Source: an uncultured Ruminococcus sp.
GTDB lineage: Bacteria; Bacillota; Clostridia; Oscillospirales; Ruminococcaceae
Reading direction: 5' to 3'
DNA length: 64,000 bases
Assembly: GCA_949291125.1 (NCBI GenBank)
Contig: CASEUJ010000016.1
Coordinates: forward strand, 1 to 64,000
Under the pieces are notes generated by a model, which was given only the letters and a program-made list of their open reading frames with translations, made no database searches and was not told the origin of the DNA. Shown here in pieces: positions 1 through 7,055 of this stretch (position 1 is its first letter; the number at the start of each line of letters is the position of its first letter). The position numbers and the translations under genes were made by a program.

Positions 1-172
1 CTGATAGAGCGAAGAATGTCATTTCGGGAGTGCTGATGGTAACAGCATAAGGCGATGAAAGAGAACGTGATAATGATACTCTCATCATGAAGATGACTCG
101 GAGGAAAACGAGGGCTGGCGCCGTGCGATTGCTAACCACAATCACCTTTTCTTGTCAATGGATGGACACCCC
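1..172. other. Unidentified non-coding sequence at left edge
   Basis: No credible reading frame is present. On the minus strand this sequence directly follows the point where the ABC ATPase fragment loses similarity to its family. Read as minus-strand RNA it can form several short hairpins, for example GATTG/CAATC near 130-146, CTCG/CGAG near 100-115 and ATGAT/ATCAT near 77-92. That would fit the 5' end of an inserted structured element such as a group II intron, but I found no diagnostic domain V or reverse-transcriptase sequence. An ordinary recombination junction is equally possible. Confidence 0.3.
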
Positions 173-349
173 CACATTTGACAAAGAACCGTAATTTTGA
201 TACCCGGCAATGGATTTGAGAAGCGTTGTTTTGCCTGCGCCATTCCTGCCAAGCAAACAATAAATACCCGGTTCATCAATCGACAAAGTAATGTTTTTTA
301 GTATGGTTGCTTGCCCGTACTGCTTTGTTATTTGTATAAGTTTTATCAT
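155..349 (-). pseudogene. ABC transporter ATP-binding protein, N-terminal fragment
   Basis: The first 50 or so codons match an ABC-2-type or drug-export ATPase: beta strands, then a Walker A motif (GRNGAGKTT) and LLKSIAGYQ. The family then needs about 180 more residues with the Q-loop, signature motif and Walker B. Here the frame drifts into unrelated sequence and stops after 64 residues, so the product cannot hydrolyse ATP. The ATG at 347-349 has a strong upstream TAGGAGGA, so the 5' end was once a real gene. It is divergent from the MerR gene, a usual pairing in which MerR controls the exporter. The cause of truncation lies at about 172-180 and may be an insertion whose remainder is outside the window. 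Confidence 0.7.
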
Positions 350-384
350 GCAGTCATTCCTCCTAAACAGCATTGCAATATCTA

Positions 385-413
385 TTGATTTTCGCAATGC
401 CTTATGCTATAAT
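385..413 (+). promoter_or_regulatory. Sigma-A promoter of the MerR gene
   Basis: TTGATT (385-390), 17-bp spacer, TATAAT (408-413) preceded by TGC (extended -10). A 7-bp inverted repeat GCATTGC/GCAATGC (370-376 and 394-400) flanks the -35 element and may be an operator controlling both divergent genes. Confidence 0.7.
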
Positions 414-422
414 TAATTATAA

Positions 423-443
423 ACCTTTGTGTTACACAAAGGT
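423..443. promoter_or_regulatory. Perfect 9-bp inverted repeat, candidate MerR operator
   Basis: ACCTTTGTG and CACAAAGGT are exact inverted repeats separated by TTA. They lie just after the predicted start point and 20 bp before the MerR start codon. No T-run follows, so an operator is more likely than a terminator. Confidence 0.5.
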
Positions 444-462
444 CAAGAGGGAAAATAAAAAA

Positions 463-1254
463 ATGCAGAAATATTTTTCGATTGGAGAGGCTGCGAAAGC
501 TGTCCATACAACGAGTGAAACACTGCGGCATTATGACCGCATTGGATTGGTGAAACCGAGCAAGAAAGACAAGTGGACAAATTATCGCTATTATACCGAG
601 CAGGATATTGTTCGGTTGCAAACCGTACGGGCTTTACAGATTATGGACTTGTCTTTGCAGGAAATCAAAACGGTTTTAGAATATGATGAGCTTGAAAAGA
701 TTGTCGATTTTCTAGCGCAAGCAGAAAAAAGGGCTGATGAAAAAATCGCAACACTCCAGTATAGTAAGTCAAAAATTCAGTTAGCAAAGGCAGACTATGA
801 ACGAAAATTGCAGGGACAGCAAAAGTTCGATGGTACTTTTTTGAAAGCGTATCCAGAGCGTATGATTTTGCTGTCTAACACATTAGAAACGCCAACGCTT
901 GATGCTCTTTGGAATTATCTCAGTCATTTTTACAATCAAGTTGTGCCTGCCAGAAAAGAACAATTTTCCTTTGAGGATTTAGCTGGCATATACACTGAAA
1001 ATGGCGTATCGAGGCTTTTTGCTGTCTGTATTCGTTATGCAGAGATAGATGGGTTAAAGGTGTTGCCAAAGGGAACATATTTATGTGCGAATTGTACCGA
1101 AGAAAACCGGGAACAAGTATTAAACGAGGCCGTGCGTATAGCCCGAACAAAATATGGTGTTGCGCCAACATTTACAGTACAGCTCATCGTTGTATCGGGC
1201 ATTTTGCACTGGAATTATCAAGTGCAAATTCTTTTATCTGCAAATCAAGAATAA
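463..1254 (+). CDS. MerR-family transcriptional regulator with effector domain
   Basis: A 263-residue cytosolic DNA-binding activator. Residues 1-70 are a winged helix of MerR type (FSIGEAAKAVHTTSETLRHY, then IGLVKPS and NYRYYTEQD). A dimerising coiled coil follows (about 85-130). The C-terminal 120 or so residues have the size and position of a GyrI/BmrR-like ligand-binding domain, so it probably senses a small hydrophobic or cationic compound. Start chosen at 463 because the MerR fold begins there and AAGAGG lies upstream; a longer in-frame opening from 373 adds 30 unlikely residues. It probably controlled the divergent exporter, now broken. Effector unknown. Confidence 0.85.
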   Translation: MQKYFSIGEAAKAVHTTSETLRHYDRIGLVKPSKKDKWTNYRYYTEQDIVRLQTVRALQIMDLSLQEIKTVLEYDELEKIVDFLAQAEKRADEKIATLQYSKSKIQLAKADYERKLQGQQKFDGTFLKAYPERMILLSNTLETPTLDALWNYLSHFYNQVVPARKEQFSFEDLAGIYTENGVSRLFAVCIRYAEIDGLKVLPKGTYLCANCTEENREQVLNEAVRIARTKYGVAPTFTVQLIVVSGILHWNYQVQILLSANQE

Positions 1255-1257
1255 AGC

Positions 1258-1282
1258 GGTATAGATTTCTATGCCATTTTTT
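1258..1282 (+). terminator. Rho-independent terminator after MerR gene
   Basis: GGTATAG (1258-1264) pairs with CTATGCC (1269-1275, one G-U pair), followed by a T-run at 1277-1282, immediately downstream of the MerR stop codon. Confidence 0.6.
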
Positions 1283-1403
1283 AGCGCAATGCAAATTTGG
1301 ATCGTTTATACATGACAAGAAAAAGTCCTCTTAATATTTTTAATTTCTTTTTTTCTGCGTAACTAAATGCTGTTGCCCTGTCTGTGCAAATCGCTTGTGT
1401 AGC

Positions 1404-1432
1404 TTGATTTTTGCTTGGTGTTGTGGTATGAT
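1404..1432 (+). promoter_or_regulatory. Sigma-A promoter of the agrA-agrC-like genes
   Basis: TTGATT (1404-1409), 17-bp spacer, TATGAT (1427-1432), 28 bp upstream of the response regulator start. I see no clear copy of the downstream direct repeat here, so this unit may be constitutive. Confidence 0.65.
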
Positions 1433-1460
1433 AGAAGCAGCAAGAAAAGGAGCGAAAAGC

Positions 1461-2192
1461 ATGATTCGAATTGCGATTGTGGATGATGAAAAAGGACAGG
1501 TTGCAGGAGTTACCGCTTGGGTGTCAGAATTTTTTCAGGACAGAAATATGGAATATCAGATTTTGCCTTTTTATTGCGGAGAAGACCTTCTCTCATGCAA
1601 GATTCCGATCGACGTGGCATTTCTTGATGTTCAAATGAAAGGCATCAATGGAATTGAAACAGCCCAGCGATTACGCGCTTGGAATAAATGGGTTGCACTC
1701 ATTTATATCACCTCTTATGGAAACTATCTTCAAAAAGCTATGACAATTCACCCTTTTGCGTATCTAACAAAACCGATCAGAAAAAGGCAAATTTCTCAGA
1801 CTTTGGATGAGTATTTGAGCTATCAGAATAGTATCACAAATGTTATGCCCAAAGAGTATTTTCAATTGCATACAGAAAGTTTCTGTCAATATGTGGAAAT
1901 GGCAGATATTTATTATTTTAGCTATGTGCAGGATCGTACTGTTCGCGTACAAATGCGAAAAGAGTATTATATTATCAAAGACAGCATTACAAATGTATAT
2001 GGCATTGTTAATCATCAATATTTCCTGATGCCAAATCAGAGCTGTATCGTGAACATACAGCACATTCGTGAAATCGATGGAAAAACGAAGGCGCTGATAA
2101 TGGAGAATGAGGATCTGATCTTGATCTCACGAAGAAAATATCGGGAAGTGTTTGATGCCTTGAATCGTTATATGACAGGCGGGGAGTTCTAG
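1461..2192 (+). CDS. AgrA-like LytTR response regulator
   Basis: A 243-residue response regulator of the AgrA/ComE class. The receiver domain (1-125) has the acidic pair D8-D9, phosphoacceptor D56 in FLDVQMKG, and a lysine in LTKPI. A LytTR DNA-binding domain follows (about 140-240), recognisable from the strand pattern and the motif HIREIDGK. Start at 1461 follows GGAG with good spacing; an upstream in-frame ATG (1395) lacks a ribosome site. It stops 2 bp before the histidine kinase, so both are co-translated. Predicted to bind the direct repeats at 3524-3556 and activate agrD-agrB when phosphorylated by the kinase. Family assignment is firm; the link to these repeats is inferred. Confidence 0.92.
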   Translation: MIRIAIVDDEKGQVAGVTAWVSEFFQDRNMEYQILPFYCGEDLLSCKIPIDVAFLDVQMKGINGIETAQRLRAWNKWVALIYITSYGNYLQKAMTIHPFAYLTKPIRKRQISQTLDEYLSYQNSITNVMPKEYFQLHTESFCQYVEMADIYYFSYVQDRTVRVQMRKEYYIIKDSITNVYGIVNHQYFLMPNQSCIVNIQHIREIDGKTKALIMENEDLILISRRKYREVFDALNRYMTGGEF

Positions 2193-2194
2193 AG

Positions 2195-3538
2195 ATGCAG
2201 TATAGTTTGGATTGTGGCACGATGCTATTGAGTGCAGTGCTGTGTTTTTATTTTTTATATGGAAAATATCCGATTCGTTCCGCATATATGGGGATACGCA
2301 TCGCGCTTCTTTTAGCAGCAATTGCAGCAAGAGCAGTGCTTTTGGCGTTGCAGATATCTCCATTGAATTTTATTTCCGGTTGCGGTATGATCTTATTGGT
2401 AATACGACTTCTGTTTTTCTGTAATAAGAAGGCTTTATTTCTATATGCATCGTTGTTCGCAATGCTCACACTTAGTGCAGACGTGTTGGGCGTAATTACA
2501 GTATCTGCATTTCATCAGAATACGATCTCAGTAACATTAGGAGCATCAGAACTTGTCTGGCAGCACCATATATGGAACTGGATTATCTTGATCATACTTA
2601 CTCGTATTGCAAAAGTTTTGATCCTCCAAAAAGAACGGCTTCAGATCCGGTGGCATGAGATCATATTTTATGTGCTTGTTGTGCTTTTTGAGGTTGGAAT
2701 TTTTGCATACATCTCATATGCGATCCAAGCGAGTTCTTCCGGAATCGTGATGCTGTTGATCATGGTTGGATTTTTGCTCCTGGATCTGTATATCATATAT
2801 GTGTTTCATAAGATGTCACAGTTGCGTGAAAAAGAACGTCAGACCGATTTGATGCATCAGCATCAGCAGCTGCAATTGCAGATGTATCGCGAACTGCAAA
2901 ATATGTACCAGAAAACGTGTGAAACAGCGCATGATATCAATCGCCACATCACCTCTTTGAAAACATGGATCGCTGAAACATCAACAAGAGATGCGGAACA
3001 ATATCTTTCCGATCTATCTGCGGCTACAAAACAGCTTCGGCCAAGAATCCAGAATCAGAATAAGATTCTGGAAATCATTCTGAATACAGTTGCGACACGT
3101 TGTGAGAGCGAAAATATTCAGTTTGACATGGAAGTAGAAGACTTTTCAATGCAGTTTCTCTCTGAGATGGATATCACAACAATTTTTTCAAATCTGCTGG
3201 ATAATGCAGTAGATGCCTGTATGGAAGTTGAAAATGGGCCTAAACAAATTAAAATGGTGCTGTGTCAAAATTTAGGACTGGTGGCGTTGCGCATCGCCAA
3301 CACCTGCAATAAGCCGAATCATGTTTTGCCAAGAAGATGGCATTCTACCAAGGAAAATCACATGGGTCTTGGACTTTCGAATGTGGAAAAGGCGGTAGAA
3401 AAATATCACGGTGTGGTGTCATATCAGATGAAGCAGAAACGGTTTCAGGTTTCTGTGACATTGCCTTTGGAGAAAAAAATACCGAAAGATAGCCTGTGTA
3501 GTGCCGGCGCTTCGTGCCAAGATGACCATTTGACGTGA
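2195..3538 (+). CDS. AgrC-like sensor histidine kinase (GHKL type)
   Basis: A 447-residue membrane kinase. Residues 1-205 hold about six hydrophobic helices (peptide sensor), followed by a charged, glutamine-rich coiled coil (about 208-240). The phosphoacceptor region TAHDINRHITSLKTW puts the histidine at about residue 246. The ATPase domain shows the N box (NLLDNAVDA) and G box (MGLGLSNVEKAV) of the HATPase_c_5/GHKL group typical of AgrC. Predicted to bind the cyclic peptide made from AgrD and to phosphorylate the upstream regulator. Its last codons overlap the first of two operator repeats for the next transcription unit. The position before agrD/agrB makes the AgrC role secure. Confidence 0.92.
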   Translation: MQYSLDCGTMLLSAVLCFYFLYGKYPIRSAYMGIRIALLLAAIAARAVLLALQISPLNFISGCGMILLVIRLLFFCNKKALFLYASLFAMLTLSADVLGVITVSAFHQNTISVTLGASELVWQHHIWNWIILIILTRIAKVLILQKERLQIRWHEIIFYVLVVLFEVGIFAYISYAIQASSSGIVMLLIMVGFLLLDLYIIYVFHKMSQLREKERQTDLMHQHQQLQLQMYRELQNMYQKTCETAHDINRHITSLKTWIAETSTRDAEQYLSDLSAATKQLRPRIQNQNKILEIILNTVATRCESENIQFDMEVEDFSMQFLSEMDITTIFSNLLDNAVDACMEVENGPKQIKMVLCQNLGLVALRIANTCNKPNHVLPRRWHSTKENHMGLGLSNVEKAVEKYHGVVSYQMKQKRFQVSVTLPLEKKIPKDSLCSAGASCQDDHLT

Positions 3539-3556
3539 AAAATCGACCGTTTGACG
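3524..3556 (+). promoter_or_regulatory. Tandem LytTR-type operator repeats
   Basis: Two near-identical 12-mers, GACCATTTGACG (3524-3535) and GACCGTTTGACG (3545-3556), start exactly 21 bp apart, i.e. two DNA turns. The second ends 8 bp before the -35 of the agrD promoter. Known AgrA/LytTR regulators bind pairs of 9-bp direct repeats with this period next to the -35. The first copy lies in the last codons of the kinase gene. Confidence 0.75.
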
Positions 3557-3564
3557 CAAATTGC

Positions 3565-3593
3565 TTGATTCTTTCTAAGAAATGTGCTATACT
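3565..3593 (+). promoter_or_regulatory. Promoter of agrD-agrB
   Basis: TTGATT (3565-3570), 17-bp spacer, TATACT (3588-3593) with TGTGC just upstream (extended -10). It lies directly downstream of the LytTR repeats. Confidence 0.75.
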
Positions 3594-3638
3594 GAAAATA
3601 CAAGATATCTTGAAATTATGAGTGGGAGGTTATGAGAA

Positions 3639-3791
3639 GTGCGTGAAAAGAAAAGCTTGAAAAAGAGCTTGCTGACAGGTGCCGCTGCTGCTGTAAAGAA
3701 AACTTCACAGATCAGCGCTGGACAGGCTTGCATGTGGTGGGACTACGAGCCGAAAATGCCGAAGTCAGTAAAGAAGCTGCGTAAGTTCTGA
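3639..3791 (+). CDS. agrD: AgrD-like cyclic autoinducing peptide precursor
   Basis: A 50-residue precursor starting with GTG at 3639; a TGA at 3633-3635 in the same frame rules out an earlier start, and GGGAGG (3624-3629) is correctly spaced. The N-terminus is a basic amphipathic membrane anchor (REKKSLKKSLLTGAAAAVKK). The core is GQACMWWD and the C-terminal recognition tail is YEPKMPKSVKKL, matching the position and Pro/Lys pattern of staphylococcal and clostridial AgrD tails. By alignment with clostridial precursors (Cys-Leu-Trp-Phe-Thr ring) the mature peptide should be a thiolactone ring of Cys31-Met-Trp-Trp-Asp35 with a short N-terminal tail. The stop codon overlaps the agrB start (TGATG), so the two are translationally coupled. 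Confidence 0.9.
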   Translation: MREKKSLKKSLLTGAAAAVKKTSQISAGQACMWWDYEPKMPKSVKKLRKF

Positions 3792-4378
3792 TGTTGGAAC
3801 GATTGTCTGAGAAATTTGCAGAGAAACTGATACATGCTGAAATTATTTCTGAAACAGATGCAGATGTGTATGTGTATGGTTTTTTTCAGTCAGTGATGTT
3901 GCTTCTAAATATAACAACCACGATATTGCTGGGCATTTTGTTCCAGGAGTTTTTCCTTTGTTTGATGTTAAACGCGGCGTATATCCCAATTCGAATTAGC
4001 GCCGGGGGACATCATGCAAATAGCCCTTTTCGCTGCTATGTAAATTCCACTGTGATCATTGCGGCTTTGCTTGCAGTGATCAAGTGGATCCCGATAAATA
4101 CAATAATTGTTCTTGTTTTGCTTGGATTTTCGAGTGTTGTCATCTGGACGCTGGCGCCTGTAGATACAAAGAATCATCCATTTAATGAAATAGAACAAAA
4201 GATATATAGAAAACGTGCAAAAATTGTATGGATCGTCGAGGCAGCAGTATGCATAGTGCTCCTTGTTTTTGTTAAAGAGCAGTATGCTGCGGCGATCGTG
4301 TTGGGACTTTTTACAGAGGCAGCCATGCTGTTGATTGGGGCGAGAAAAAACCATCATACCGAAGATTACAATAATTAA
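3791..4378 (+). CDS. agrB: AgrB-like autoinducer-processing membrane protease
   Basis: A 195-residue integral membrane cysteine endopeptidase that cuts and cyclises the AgrD peptide. The family signature RISAGGHHANSPFRC is present, with candidate catalytic His74/His75 and Cys82. About four to six hydrophobic helices surround it (36-63, 85-103, 105-122, 148-185). Length is typical of AgrB. The ATG shares its A with the agrD stop codon. In the family, AgrB removes the C-terminal tail (here from about Tyr36 onward) and forms the thiolactone; another peptidase trims the N-terminal leader. Transcribed with agrD and ended by the hairpin at 4391-4434. Confidence 0.95.
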   Translation: MLERLSEKFAEKLIHAEIISETDADVYVYGFFQSVMLLLNITTTILLGILFQEFFLCLMLNAAYIPIRISAGGHHANSPFRCYVNSTVIIAALLAVIKWIPINTIIVLVLLGFSSVVIWTLAPVDTKNHPFNEIEQKIYRKRAKIVWIVEAAVCIVLLVFVKEQYAAAIVLGLFTEAAMLLIGARKNHHTEDYNN

Positions 4379-4390
4379 GAATTTTATGTA

Positions 4391-4434
4391 AAATGCAAGA
4401 CCTGATGTCCATAAGGAGATCAGGTCTTGCATTT
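4391..4434. terminator. Bidirectional terminator between agrB and ptsI
   Basis: A perfect 16-bp stem (4391-4406 with 4419-4434) around a 12-nt loop, T-rich on the plus side (ATTTTCTTAG) and also on the minus side. It separates two convergent genes. Confidence 0.9.
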
Positions 4435-4458
4435 TCTTAGTGTATCATTTTGTATGGG

Positions 4459-6096
4459 TTAATCTTTGGACAGATCCGTATTACGTACAGCATCTCTTAC
4501 TTTCAGTACTGCAGATGGCGTTACAGAAAGCTCATCAATCCCCATTTTCAGAAAGGTTTTTGTCAGCGAAATATCTGCTGCAAGTTCGCCGCAGATACCG
4601 ATCCATGCACCATGGGCGTGGGCGTTCTTTGCGGAAAATTCGATCAGGCGTAAAATTGCTTCGTGGTGTGTATCACAAAATGCTTCCACAAGGGCATTTT
4701 GGCGGTCGCATGCCAGCGTGTACTGAGTCAGATCGTTGGTGCCAACGCTAAAGAAGTTCACCAGCGGTGCAAGTCTGTCACTGATGATTGCCGCAGCAGG
4801 TGTTTCGATCATGATGCCGATCTCAGTATTCGCGTTGTAGGGGATATCATTTGCCTTTAGATCTGCTTTGACTTCGTTACAGATGGCGAGGATCTGTTCG
4901 AGTTCTGAAACGCTTGTAATCATCGGGAACATAATGCCGAGCGTTCCATATGCCGAAGCACGGTAGAGTGCCTTGAGCTGTGTACGGAAAACATCCGGAC
5001 GTGTTAAGCAGATGCGGATTGCGCGCAGCCCCAGCGCCGGATTCTCTTCTTTTTCCAGGTGAAAATAGTCTGCCTGCTTATCCGCACCGATATCGAGGGT
5101 GCGAATGATAACCTTCTTGCCCGCCATGCTTTCTAGTACACGCTTGTACGCTTCAAATTGCTGCTGCTCAGTGGGGTAGTCATTGTTCTCGAGGTAGAGA
5201 AATTCGCTGCGGAACAATCCAATGCCTCCGGCATCATTTGCCAGAACTGTTCCGATGTCGCTGACTTTGCCGATGTTGGCATAGATGTTGATTTTTGTGC
5301 CATCGATTGTGATATTCTCCTTCCCCTTTAGCTCTTGCAGGAGGTGACGCTTTTCTTCATCCTGACGTTGCTTCTCAAGGAGTCTTGTTCTTGTTTCTGC
5401 ATCTGGATTCACGAAGACTTCACCAGTAAAGCCATCCACGATCGCCTCATCTCCATTGTGAATCTGTTGCAGGAAGGATTCGCCCATGCCGATCACAGCC
5501 GGAATATTCATGCTTCTGGCGAGGATTGCCGTGTGGGAGTTGGATGAGCCGTAAGCTGTGACAAATGCTAACACCTTGTCCTTATCGAGCGATACTGTTT
5601 CGCTGGGCGCCAGATCTTTAGCACAGATAATGACCTTTTCATCCGAATCGGTACCGTCTGAAATAGTGCCGGTGAGATTTGCAATAATGCGGTTTGAAAT
5701 GTCTTTGACATCTGCGGCCCTCGCCTGCATATAGGCGTCATCCATGGAGGCAAACATTTCAGCAAAATTATCTGCCGTCACAGCAACGGCATATTCCGCG
5801 TTGATCTGCTGAGTATCAATGATGCTTTCGATCGATTCGTTATAGTCGTCATCCTCGATCATCATCATGTGGATTTCAAAGATCTGTGCGTGCGTTTCGC
5901 CGACTTCTTTCAGCGCCTTTTCATAGATCGCCTGCAATTGTTGTATTGCGGCCTCTTTTGCCGCGCCGACGCGTGCTTTTTCCCCGTCTGTATCATCCAC
6001 ATGATAGCGCTTGACACTGACGTCCTGTTTTTGAATGATTGAAATTTTTCCGATCGCAATTGCGTTGCAGACGCCTTTCCCCTGAAATACCGTCAT
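4459..6096 (-). CDS. ptsI: PTS enzyme I (phosphoenolpyruvate-protein phosphotransferase)
   Basis: A 545-residue cytosolic enzyme that moves the phosphate of PEP to HPr. The N-terminal HPr-binding and phosphohistidine domains contain the active-site motif GSSNSHTAILAR with His188. The C-terminal PEP-binding barrel shows GGIGLFRSEFLY, the Arg motif IRTLDIGADKQ, EIGIMIETPAA, FFSVGTNDLTQY and GICGELA with its catalytic Cys. Length is slightly short of the usual 570. The ATG overlaps the stop of the pyrophosphatase gene by 4 bp, so ppa-ptsI form one unit. It will serve the sucrose EII encoded upstream together with HPr. Confidence 0.97.
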   Translation of the reverse strand: MTVFQGKGVCNAIAIGKISIIQKQDVSVKRYHVDDTDGEKARVGAAKEAAIQQLQAIYEKALKEVGETHAQIFEIHMMMIEDDDYNESIESIIDTQQINAEYAVAVTADNFAEMFASMDDAYMQARAADVKDISNRIIANLTGTISDGTDSDEKVIICAKDLAPSETVSLDKDKVLAFVTAYGSSNSHTAILARSMNIPAVIGMGESFLQQIHNGDEAIVDGFTGEVFVNPDAETRTRLLEKQRQDEEKRHLLQELKGKENITIDGTKINIYANIGKVSDIGTVLANDAGGIGLFRSEFLYLENNDYPTEQQQFEAYKRVLESMAGKKVIIRTLDIGADKQADYFHLEKEENPALGLRAIRICLTRPDVFRTQLKALYRASAYGTLGIMFPMITSVSELEQILAICNEVKADLKANDIPYNANTEIGIMIETPAAAIISDRLAPLVNFFSVGTNDLTQYTLACDRQNALVEAFCDTHHEAILRLIEFSAKNAHAHGAWIGICGELAADISLTKTFLKMGIDELSVTPSAVLKVRDAVRNTDLSKD

Positions 6097-6653
6097 ACTT
6101 TCATCTCCTTTTCCTGATTGTTTCCGGTACCAAAGTGCTTCTGATAGCGTGCGATCGCCCGTTCAATGACGTTGACAGCATCGATCGGCCCGCCGATCTC
6201 CCGGACTTCTGTTTTCTTGTTTTCGAGCTGTTTATAAACGCTAAAGAAATGTTTTAATTCATCAAAAATATGCTTCGGCAGCTCATTGACATCTGTATAA
6301 CTCATAAAGGTCGGATCGCTGTAGGGGATCGCAATGATCTTTTCATCTCCCATTCCGTTGTCCTCCATGTGCATGACGCCGATCGGATAGCTGCGAACCA
6401 GCGTCATTGGTTGGATTGGCTGGGAACAGAGCAGGAGCACATCCAGTGGATCGTTGTCGTCGCCATATGTCCGCGGGATAAAGCCGTAGTTCATCGGATA
6501 ATATGTCGCTGTGAATAAAATTCTGTCCAGCGACAACATGCCAGTGCGCTTATCGAGTTCATATTTCATATTGCTGCCTTTTGCTATTTCAATCACTGCA
6601 ACAAAATCAGTCGGATAGATCCGATCTTCGTCAATATCATGCCAGATGTTCAT
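6093..6653 (-). CDS. ppa: Inorganic pyrophosphatase (family I)
   Basis: A 186-residue soluble Mg-dependent pyrophosphatase. It has the family I fold and the metal site DDNDPLDVLLL (three Asp), with YPMNYGFIPRT before it and the later KHFFSVYK region. The start ATG at 6651-6653 follows AAAGGAGA. The gene overlaps ptsI by ATGA, an unusual pairing that suggests shared expression of pyrophosphate removal and PTS phosphate flow. No odd features in the protein. Confidence 0.95.
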   Translation of the reverse strand: MNIWHDIDEDRIYPTDFVAVIEIAKGSNMKYELDKRTGMLSLDRILFTATYYPMNYGFIPRTYGDDNDPLDVLLLCSQPIQPMTLVRSYPIGVMHMEDNGMGDEKIIAIPYSDPTFMSYTDVNELPKHIFDELKHFFSVYKQLENKKTEVREIGGPIDAVNVIERAIARYQKHFGTGNNQEKEMKV

Positions 6654-6715
6654 GGATTTGTTCTCCTTTCACCAGACAGAAAATACTACGTCCGAATCGA
6701 ACATAAAAATATGAT

Positions 6716-6771
6716 AAAAAACGTTTCGGCATTGCCGACAGATTCCGGCAACTAAGCACGAAACGTTTTTT
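6716..6771 (-). terminator. Terminator of the sucrose/HPr operon
   Basis: A 13-bp stem (6716-6728 with 6759-6771) enclosing a second small stem TTGCCG/CGGCAA. On the minus strand it ends in TTTTTT, just after ptsH. T-rich on both sides, so it may work both ways. Confidence 0.85.
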
Positions 6772-6794
6772 CGTTTTTGAATAGAATCCAAAAA

Positions 6795-7052
6795 TTAAAG
6801 ATTCTCTTCCAGGAATTTTTGAATGCTGGTGCAGGCGGTTTCTTCATCTTCGCCTTCGATAGATACATTGATTGTATCACCGCACTTTACGCCAAGACCC
6901 ATGAGCATCATAAGCTTTGTTGCATTGACAGATTTTCCATCTTTTTCAATGGTGACCGTGCTGGAAAACTCTTTTGCCAGCTTTGCAAGCTGACCTGCTG
7001 GTCTTGCGTGAATGCCGACTTCATCTTTAATGGTATAGCTGAATGTTTTCAT
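6795..7052 (-). CDS. ptsH: PTS phosphocarrier protein HPr (lysine at position 46)
   Basis: An 85-residue HPr. The phosphoacceptor motif GIHARPAGQ places His15 exactly where expected, so phosphate transfer from enzyme I to EII should work. Aligned without gaps to Bacillus HPr, the regulatory Ser46 (NLKSIMG) is replaced here by Lys46 (NATKLMMLMG). Ser46 is the target of HPr kinase and the basis of CcpA-mediated catabolite repression in Firmicutes, so this HPr cannot be regulated that way. Its ribosome site (AAGGAG) is inside the fructokinase 3' end and the gap is 3 bp, so it is the last gene of the sucrose operon. Confidence 0.95.
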   Translation of the reverse strand: MKTFSYTIKDEVGIHARPAGQLAKLAKEFSSTVTIEKDGKSVNATKLMMLMGLGVKCGDTINVSIEGEDEETACTSIQKFLEENL

Positions 7053-7055
7053 GTG

